Shown: positions 56,964-64,000 of the stretch, in pieces
Layout: every line of letters begins with the position of its first letter
Numbering within the stretch: the first letter of the stretch is position 1
Assembly (NCBI GenBank): GCA_001939145.1
Contig: LSRX01000585.1
Location: 171,865 to 235,864, forward strand
Length of the DNA stretch: 64,000 nucleotides
Direction: 5' to 3'
From: Symbiodinium microadriaticum
Taxonomy: Eukaryota > Sar > Dinophyceae > Suessiales > Symbiodiniaceae
Notes under the pieces: model-generated
What the model was told of the DNA's origin: nothing
Databases searched by the model: none
Seen by the model: the letters and a program-made list of their open reading frames with translations, nothing else
Made by a program: the position numbers and the translations under genes

Positions 56964-57497
56964 TTGACAGGCGATGACAATTGGAAGGCTTTGTTGACGG
57001 CCACGAGTCCAGCTGCGCGACCTGATCCATCTGGTCCTGCAGAGCTGAGGGGCGGAACGCAGCACAGCGGAGAGTCACCCAAGCCTTTGGTAGACGGGGC
57101 ATCACAAGACACTGAAGCCTATGGCTTGTTGGATGAGTATGTTGATGACTTGCTCGGCATTCCTTGGCAAGACCGCCCAGTTTCCTGGAGTCGCCCTTCG
57201 TGGCAAGAGACAGCACACGCCTCAGGGATGTCCATGCCCGAGATGGTGATGGAGGACGGATCGAGAGGTCCAGCTTTGCAAACCCTTCCGCCGAGAGAGA
57301 ACCTGCTTAGCACCGCGACGGCGACAAGTTCTGGAGAACCTCTGCAGCCTGTGCCGGCCACGCTTCGTGTCTGGATCAAGTCACGCCTGTGTTGGGTTCA
57401 TGTCGAGTCAATGCCGGCACTAGTACCAGTTTCAATGTTGCTTGGTCTTCCTGAGGCCATACTTGGCAGGAGTACTAAACGGCTGGGCCGTGATTGA
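56964..57497 (+). CDS. Hypothetical protein or exon, function unknown
   Basis: An open frame of 177 residues with natural-looking composition: an acidic segment (YGLLDEYVDDLLGIPWQDR), a Pro/Ser-rich middle, and a C-terminal beta-like stretch (ATLRVWIKSRLCWVHVE), ending STKRLGRD. It follows the G-patch gene on the same strand and could be its 3' exon after splicing. No family recognised. Confidence 0.35.
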   Translation: MTGDDNWKALLTATSPAARPDPSGPAELRGGTQHSGESPKPLVDGASQDTEAYGLLDEYVDDLLGIPWQDRPVSWSRPSWQETAHASGMSMPEMVMEDGSRGPALQTLPPRENLLSTATATSSGEPLQPVPATLRVWIKSRLCWVHVESMPALVPVSMLLGLPEAILGRSTKRLGRD

Positions 57498-57499
57498 TC

Positions 57500-58357
57500 G
57501 CAGTGCTGTGGACGCCAAAGTCGTCCGAGATAGCCCGGCACCGAAACGGCGCGCAGACAAGGTGCCTGCCGGCTGAACAGCTGAATGATCAACATGCAGA
57601 GAAGGCTGTCTTTGTTTGGATACCTCTACTTGCCTTGCGAAGCAATGCAAGGTAGCAGAACGTACATACACTGGCAGGCACTGCTTGTTGCTGACCTTGG
57701 TCAAACAAAGTTTTCGAAGGTCCATATCATCAAGCAGGAATCAAGCATGTCCCAGGGTAGTGCAGAAGGGGCAGCCGATCGCAGCAGGGTTGGTGGCTCT
57801 TGAACTCGTCGTCCTTGTTCTGAACTTGTTCCATCGGATGCAACACGATCCCCGCAACACTTGCCTTTAAGCCAGGTCACTTCCTTAAGATCACGTAGCG
57901 CAGAGGTATACAATTAGACTGACACGGGAGCTGCAGCGGTTCCGATGGCTGCTGGGGATGTGCCCGACACAGTGCCAGTGCCACATCCCTACAACTGCAA
58001 GCATGGAAGGCAAGGTTTGCGCTTTCCTTTTCGAAGCCTGAGCAGCCCAGGCCTGCTGAGATGGAGAGCCCAGACCTGTCCTCAGAGCTAGAGTGAGGTA
58101 GCAGCTGGCAAGCTTCTGCGCCGCCAAGAGGCGATTGAATTGATTCGCTCGCCGAACGACCGACATCACGTGACATTGTTGTCGACGAGGTATTCAAGCC
58201 GCGTCTTGTCACCAGAAAGATTGAATCTGTTTGCGAAGACCCATCCGGAGCTTCAAGTTAATGCTGGCAAGGTTGCAGAATAGATGCACCGGAAGACAGA
58301 GCGATTACCTTCGACCAGTTAACAGAGGTTTTGTGCCATGGCTAGCAAGCTTCCAAT
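57500..58357. other. Mostly non-coding, possible 5' exons of the LRR gene
   Basis: Near 58145-58270 two frames look coding (one reads IVVDEVFKPRLVTRKIES), but neither is recognisable and their relation to the gene downstream is unknown. Confidence 0.35.
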
Positions 58358-61267
58358 GTGGTTGGCCTATTGTCGGGGAAGTTTAAGATGAAGTCACTGT
58401 TCACTCGCTGGGGCAGGAGCTATGCGTTGTCTGCATGCGACAGATGGCAAGATCTGTCTACCTCGGAGATCCAGCCCTTAACCAGCCATGGGCTCGATCA
58501 CTACGACGTCGTGAACTGGATTTTGCGGCCGGTGTCTGAAGCAAACAAGGGTTCATTTGTGGAGATGGTCGCAACTTGCATTCAGGAGCTGGACATCGGT
58601 AGAGCATGCATGCTAGAGCATGGTCATCTGACAGGCGTAAAGACCAAGGCCTAGACAAGCCAGTGGAGGGCATAAGAGTCTCTCAAGCCGTGCAGGAGCC
58701 AGAGTATTATTTGAGCCATTATTTTGGCCAGCCTGTCGGAGACATACTGCAATGTGTACGCCACCATCTTCGAACAAGACACTTTTCGGATGACACCCCG
58801 TATTGGATATGGGCCTATGCACATCGCTATGGGCAGGATGACGTGTTGCCGGACAGAATCTACAGCTCACCGGCCTGGCAAGTGCCTTGGCTCAGACAAC
58901 GTACCACAGGCCAGCTTTCTCAGGGAGAGCGGTGAAGTATGAGACTTCATCCAGATGCTAATCTGAGGCGATGAGCAAATCGCGTGGAATACTGCTGGCC
59001 CTGGGCAATTCCTCAGTCCCCCTTAGCCGAACCTGGACTCTTTGCTGCGGTTCGGCCTTGAGACAACGGGTCTTCAGTCACATGATGTTGGATCCTGACA
59101 GATATTATGTGCACGCCCCGCGTAGCTCAGTAGTCCAGTCAGAAAACCTGGCTTATGCCTTATGCATTCTTCGGTTCAGGTGTTTACTGGAAATCACTTT
59201 GGCAATGGAGCGACGCCAGGCAATGGACATCGTCACCCGTCGAATTTAGCTGTTGGATGTTTGGTGAGCAGTGTGGCACGTTGATCACGCTTCTGTGCCA
59301 ACTAAGGCTGCATGCTCACCAGAAGGTGTGAAACTGTTGACTGAGCATCTGACAGAAGTGGAGCGCAAAACTGAACACCAGAATCCTGGAGCTGGCTTTA
59401 AGCAGAAGAGCCAGCGAGAGCAGACATTTCCGGCAGAAACCTGGCATGGAATACGTACTGAAACTTTTTCGCTCAATCAAAAGTTCTTGATCCACTCAGG
59501 AAATTCTTCTAGCTGCCCTTGACATTGGTCTTGAGAGATCCGATGCTTCGAGCAAGTTGGACCGCAACCGCATCCTCTACAAGCTGTTGGAAGAACGAGG
59601 CGTGGAAATCGGTTCTGTGCCGCTTCATCGGCTCTTGGAGCCTTGAACTAAACCGCACATGCCATGCTTCAATCAGAGCTTTTCGGCTGTGCCTGCTTCT
59701 GCTGCATGTCAGCTAAGGAGAAAATGAACATTAAGCTGCGCGCTTTCTTCGCCTCGATGCTGTGGTTCCCTGTGCTGGAGACGGAGAGTGGAAAGCTCCA
59801 ACGCACGCGAACGGCTTTAGCAGACTGCATCCGGGCAAATGCAGCCAGAGATTGCATTGAATTGAGCTTTTGTGCATCACGAATCGACGATGCCCACATG
59901 GCAGCACTTGCTCGTTCAATGCAAAAGCACCTGGCACTCGTGGACTTGAACTTCTGCATGTGCCCCCATATCACCGCAAAAGGCATGGAAGATGTAGCCA
60001 AATGTTTGCCGGCCAAGCTCCGGACCCTGAGGCTGAATTTCAAGCGTCCCGACTCACATGTGATTGCATTTGTCGTCCGTGGCATTTTAAGTTCTCTCGG
60101 ATTCATGGCGCAGGGTCAGATGCTGAGGTTGTGCTCTGGTATTGGACAGGGAGGTGTGGATGCCTTGTCCAACTCACTTCCTGCCGGCCTGACTTCTTTG
60201 CATTTGAATCTGGCTTGTAACTCTGAGATCCGCAGCCTGGCAAGCTTGTGTCGAGGCATTCGCAGCGTTCAGTCACTGAAGCTTGCTGCCCTGCACAGGA
60301 GAGCTTTAACCTGCTGTGACTTTAATTATTCTTCCCTGCAACTGGCCATATCTAGTCGGACTAGCCGAAACTAGCACTTCACAACCGTCGCTTGAAATCC
60401 AGGTTTTTGGATCTGGATTTGTCCGTGGTGGAATATTTGAGTGACAAGAGCTTGTTGGCCTTGGCCGAGATGCTGAATGACCTCTGTAGCTTAAAACATT
60501 TTCTTTTATTACTGAAGGGGTGCAAGTCCATTACTGATTCAGGTGTGGTTGCCATTCTAGAGGGCTTGCCACCTGTCACACTTCTGAAGCTTGACTTCGC
60601 CTTCTGCAACATCTCGGATGAAAGCATCGAGTCCTTGGCAAATCGAGTGAAATCCATGCCTGACCTTTGTGTAATGCACATCAGCTTCCACGGCTGTCAG
60701 AATATTTCAGAAGCATCTGTTGGCCAATTGGTGCAAGTGCTCCCTTCTTCTTTGAAGGGTGCCAAGCTGAACCTTTGCGAGACGCCTCTACCACTGACCA
60801 TTCAGAAGCATTGCAGACGCCTGGTGACAATGCGTGCGTGGATGCCTTTCAAGCCCTTTGTATCTGCCGTCAAGGAGGTTCCTGGCCCTGGCCAGGACGT
60901 GCCAGGCGGCACGGAGAAGGGTCTGACCCTGCGCAGCTTGGACCTCTTTGTGCGAAGAGGACTCGTGCAAACGACGGCAGGCAAGGCACGGCTTCAGGCG
61001 CGGCCCGGGCCGCCTGAAGCCAAGGCCTTGAAGGCTCTAAGCGCAGGGCGAGACCGAGACCTTTGGCAGAGAGCTTCCGAGGAGGAGGAGCGTCGCCTAC
61101 GCCGCACCTTCAGTGAACCTTACCAGCGTCCTTTGAAGGCGCTCTTGCCCAAAGTTGTGCACAGAGCCAAGGGCTCTAACATTGCTTCTATGGCCCATCC
61201 CGAATGCATGTTTTCAAGGCCACGGACCACCCACGGTGGATTCTCTGAGCCTGTTTGGTGCCCATAA
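58358..61267 (+). CDS. TIR-like (SHWWGE-type) domain plus leucine-rich repeats
   Basis: Exon to 58585 (HYDVVNWILRPVSEANKG, VEMVATCIQ); 58696-58881 (EPEYYLSHYFGQPVGDILQ, DTPYWIWAYAHR); 58968-59035 (AMSKSRGILLALGNSSVPL, RTW); from 59180 (CLLEITLAMERRQ). The GA-AG intron 59036-59179 joins TW to CLLEI, giving W-C-L-L-E, the TIR catalytic-Glu motif pattern. Next come a helical linker (LLTEHLTEVERKTEH; from about 59525 DIGLERSDASSKLDRNRIL) and LRRs at 59730-60100 and 60405-60800 (LALVDLNFC, LRTLRLNF, FLDLDLSVVEYL, LLKLDFAFCNISD). The basic C-terminus ends at 61267. The family motif is usually SHWWGE; here it is SHYFGQ. Introns include GA-AG (58586-58695) and GT-AG (58882-58967). I recall this TIR-plus-LRR layout from Symbiodiniaceae; it is NLR-like but lacks an NB-ARC. 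Borders between 59220 and 60400 are unresolved, so pseudogenisation is not excluded. Confidence 0.7.
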
Positions 61268-61809
61268 CAGTCCCTGTGGGGAGGGGAAATCCCACTCTCC
61301 ATCTGTAAGAGCGAAGACTGCCCACAAAGTGGTTGCTTTCGAGCTTTTTTTGTTCCTGTCGGGAAGGATGCCGAAGGTTGCCCATTCCCAGAGTTGCATC
61401 AATGCTGCTTCGCAAAAACAAAATGGTTTGCACAGAAAATGTGACGAAACAGGCGTTGTGTTTTTGCACCTTGCTCAGTCTTGCCCCGGAAGGTGTACCG
61501 GCACACGCCTGTGAGCCGCAGCACAGAACATATTTTGTGTTGCCTTGCTGCAAGCAGAAAGTTTGAAAGGATGGTCTGCATCGTCGCGAGCGTCTGATTT
61601 TTATCCACGGCCGTGCACAAAGCCAGATGTGAAGACAATGGTTGTCAACAAGAGGCACGTGATGACATGTCTGGCTGGTACTTCGAAAGTTCGTTGGTTG
61701 TAGTCGATTAACTAGCACTTGCACATCCAAGATCTAGGTATGAGAACATTGAGTGGAAGATAACTGGTTATTGGCTGAGCCGTTTACGTAGTTCCAGCCG
61801 AACAACGCA
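61268..61809. other. Intergenic spacer
   Basis: A 540-bp gap between two + strand genes. No ORF with recognisable content. Confidence 0.5.
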
Positions 61810-63015
61810 ATGGCAGACTATTCTGAGTTCTTGTCGCTGCCAAAGGGAGCCTGCACTGAGCTTGTCTCCGATGCAAGAAACTGTGCAGATGAATGCGCGG
61901 GCCCTTGCGGCTGCAGGTGTCGTGTCGATATTCCACGGCTTCAACCTTTGACTTGGGAAGCACTTGATCCCATGACTTGCGATGATCTTCAGCTAGCTCC
62001 TCAGAGCTGTGTCGCGCACTTGGAGCAGCATGGTTGTGGCATAGTTCGGGGTGTGCTTACCGCTGATGTTTGCCAGCGTTTGCTCACGTTCGTGGACAGC
62101 CAGTTGGACAGGGTGCAGCATGAGATCGAATGTGAGTCGGATGACCTTCGTCAAGGCCTTCTGAAAGAGCATTTCGGTACCGTGCGTGACCGCCAGCAGC
62201 GCTGGGACCTGAAGCTGCCATTGAATTCAATTGTGGAGGAAGCTCTGCACCAGGCAGTGCTAGCTCTTGGCTCTCTGTTGAATGGAACTGTTGAAGCTGA
62301 GGGTGCATTGGTGGAACTCTCGTGTTTGATCACAGACCCCGGTGCACCGAGGCAAAACGTGCATGTGGACACTGGTGGCTGGAAGACCGCGTGTGCTCCA
62401 CTCTTGACCGTTTTCATTGCATTGCAAGACATTTCGGAGGAGATGGGGCCCACCATCCTTTTTCCTGGCACACATGATGATCCCTATCTGCAGCAGTGGC
62501 TCTCTGTCCTGCCGGGGGCAGATCGGTCCCCAGAGCAGTTTGGAGGTGGCATGCCCGCAACGTGTCCAGTTGGCTCAGCAGTCTTGATGAATTCCCGGCT
62601 GCTGCACTGCGGGTGTGCCAACCTGGAAGTGCCGTCCGGTGGTTCGCGAAGACGTTTGTTCTACATGACCTGGCAAAAGCCCGGCAACACCAACCACGGA
62701 TCTACCTACACGATCAAAGACGAGCTCGTGGGACGATATCGTGTTCAAGACTGTCTCTCTCATCCAGTGATTTCCGCTGGTACTGTTTCGGAAGATCGTA
62801 TCTCTTTGGAGGTTCTGGCCAAGCGGAAGGACGATGGTCAAGTGATGCTGGAGTTCGCCCTGCGCTTGCGCGAGGAAGGAGATCCAGGTGCCGTGGAGTG
62901 GCTCCGTGCAATCGCTCGCAAGGGCCACCCGCTCGCATGCATGCACTTAGCGGAGCTCTACTGCTTGGGCGAACTCGGCTTGGAGACAAACTATGAAGCA
63001 GCTGAAGCACCTTGA
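61810..63015 (+). CDS. PhyH-family Fe(II)/2-oxoglutarate dioxygenase with Sel1-like C-terminus
   Basis: A single frame of 401 residues from ATG 61810. A Cys-rich N-terminus (residues 16-40) precedes the double-stranded beta-helix core: QHGCGIVRGVLTADVC (about 73-88), metal ligands H185-V-D187 (NVHVDTGGW), ALQDISEEMGPTILFPGTH (about 204-222), GSAVLMNSRLLHCG with distal H266, and the 2-oxoglutarate-binding Arg region GGSRRRLFYMTW (278-288). The spacing fits phytanoyl-CoA dioxygenase-like enzymes; the substrate is unknown. Residues about 340-400 form a Sel1-like helical pair (AVEWLRAIARKGHPLACMH). The frame stops at TGA 63013-63015, but a coding-like piece continues in another frame at 63041-63187 (LRKFALGMFDHLADKSD, ending RQDLLF). 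A tiny non-standard intron or an indel separates them. Confidence 0.75.
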   Translation: MADYSEFLSLPKGACTELVSDARNCADECAGPCGCRCRVDIPRLQPLTWEALDPMTCDDLQLAPQSCVAHLEQHGCGIVRGVLTADVCQRLLTFVDSQLDRVQHEIECESDDLRQGLLKEHFGTVRDRQQRWDLKLPLNSIVEEALHQAVLALGSLLNGTVEAEGALVELSCLITDPGAPRQNVHVDTGGWKTACAPLLTVFIALQDISEEMGPTILFPGTHDDPYLQQWLSVLPGADRSPEQFGGGMPATCPVGSAVLMNSRLLHCGCANLEVPSGGSRRRLFYMTWQKPGNTNHGSTYTIKDELVGRYRVQDCLSHPVISAGTVSEDRISLEVLAKRKDDGQVMLEFALRLREEGDPGAVEWLRAIARKGHPLACMHLAELYCLGELGLETNYEAAEAP

Positions 63016-63040
63016 CTGCGTCAGCCTCATGTTTCGATGA

Positions 63041-63187
63041 ATGCCGCCAGCATGTCCATCCAAGGAGCTGCGGAAATTTGCGCTGGGAATGTTTGACCAT
63101 TTGGCCGACAAGTCCGACTGCAAGCCATCTTTCCAGGAATTTCTCGAGAATCACACTGCCGTCTTCCGCCAGGACTTGTTGTTTTGA
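63041..63187 (+). CDS. Probable C-terminal exon of the PhyH/Sel1 gene
   Basis: Read in the frame shifted +1 from the upstream CDS. It encodes CPSKELRKFALGMF, FLENHTAVFRQDLLF and a TGA. It follows 25 bases after the upstream stop. In this frame an in-frame TGA at 63038-63040 precedes it. Confidence 0.45.
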   Translation: MPPACPSKELRKFALGMFDHLADKSDCKPSFQEFLENHTAVFRQDLLF

Positions 63188-63189
63188 GA

Positions 63190-63565
63190 GCCTGAATGAT
63201 GCAGATTCCTTGCCCGCAGAAAAGCATTGATACCTTTCCAGCGCAACTGGCACATACTATCGCATACTATGTGCGTGTCCGATGAGACTTGTACTTCCTG
63301 CTCAAGAGCCCTACTGGCAGCTGTTCGAGGCAACACTAATTGAGTCGTAGTAGTCACCGGCTCATAGGCTGAGAGGGGTATTGCTGGGCAATTTCGTTGT
63401 CATTCTTAGCAAAGCCCGCGACATGTTTGTTTGCCATGGGCGGGCACAGACAGTGCAAAGATACGCCGACGAGACACGCTCGCCGAGGCAGCCAGCTGAG
63501 CTTCGGATGAGCATCAAAAGTTCACGGAGCTATGATGGTGGTTGATGATGATGCTAGTGACCAGT
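63190..63565. other. Intergenic, no gene seen
   Basis: Short frames only, before the microsatellites. Confidence 0.5.
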
Positions 63566-63567
63566 GT

Positions 63568-63655
63568 CATAGGTAGATAGATAGACAGATAGATGGATAG
63601 AAGGAGATAGATGGAGATAGATAGATAGATAGATGGATACAGAGATAGGTAGGGA
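63568..63655. repeat. (ATAG)n/(GATA)n microsatellite
   Basis: agatagatag repeats with interruptions. Confidence 0.95.
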
Positions 63656-63684
63656 CCCAGGGAGAGACACGCATATGTCATATG

Positions 63685-63912
63685 TATTATATACACACAC
63701 ACATAATATTATAATATAATATAATATAATATAATATAATATAATATATGTTATATATACTGTATATATAATATATAATATATAATATATAACAAATAAT
63801 CTATAATAAATAGTATATAATATACAATATACAATATATACATACATATAAAATATATAATATAAATATATTATAAACATATATATAATATAATATAATA
63901 TATATATATAAT

Positions 63913-63960
<48 letters not shown>

Positions 63961-64000
63961 ATATATAATATATAATATATAATATATAATATATAATATA
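63685..64000. repeat. AT-rich microsatellite (ATATA)n to window end
   Basis: ataatata and tatata repeats; a short cacacaca run occurs at 63692-63703. It continues past the window edge. Confidence 0.95.

Noticed and set aside
59118-59190. tRNA-like segment with gtagctcagt
   Set aside because: The D-arm-like gcgtagctcagtag is present, but no T-loop GGTTCRA and no acceptor-stem pairing could be found at the right distance, and it lies in an intron of the TIR-LRR gene.
1-64000. CRISPR arrays, bacterial operons, ribosome binding sites, rRNA genes
   Set aside because: No direct-repeat/spacer pattern, Shine-Dalgarno-led gene chain or rRNA sequence was seen; spliced genes show this is a eukaryotic nuclear genome.

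Overview
The window looks like nuclear DNA of a dinoflagellate, most likely a Symbiodiniaceae-type alga. The evidence is in the gene structure. Protein-coding sequence is cut into many 30-150 nt exons. Introns can be placed to the base by protein-family continuity, and they use GT, GC and GA 5' splice sites with AG acceptors, usually read AG^G. Every host gene I can support lies on the + strand. TIR-like families that I recall as typical of dinoflagellates are present, along with decayed Copia and non-LTR retroelements and many CA, GA and TA microsatellites.

Layout. 1-5 kb holds low-complexity sequence and weak coding relics. 5.1-11.4 kb is a two-RRM RNA-binding protein with a Pro/Gly/Tyr-rich tail in tiny exons. 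14.97-15.24 kb is the 3' end of an aldo/keto-reductase-like gene. 15.3-20.3 kb is a nest of duplicated repeat units bounded by (CA)n; four copies carry a covarying RNA pseudoknot. 21.8-29.55 kb is a Ser/Thr protein kinase, with coding-like exons inside its 5.3-kb intron. 31.0-35.46 kb is a PDI-C gene (ERV41/46 halves flanking a thioredoxin domain). 37.5-47.6 kb is a retroelement graveyard: Copia RT on the minus strand, an endonuclease/RT LINE with an internal inversion, and two 3' ends of a second LINE family. 48.3-63.2 kb is gene-dense: a TIR-like multi-pass membrane protein, a TMEM65-glutaredoxin fusion, eIF3g, a CCCH/G-patch protein, a TIR-like LRR protein and a PhyH-family dioxygenase with a Sel1-like tail. 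The window ends in ATAG and AT microsatellites.

Functionally this is a mix of housekeeping genes (translation initiation, RNA processing, early secretory pathway, signalling) and lineage-specific TIR-like receptors. There is no operon logic; the common orientation fits dinoflagellate unidirectional gene clusters. The points most worth a second look are the covarying pseudoknot, the two TIR-like genes 7 kb apart (one with its WCxxE motif assembled across a GA-AG intron), the TMEM65-glutaredoxin fusion and an exact 16-nt match to the dinoflagellate spliced leader inside LINE sequence. All gene models are hand-built from one sequence; exon borders not given exactly are uncertain.
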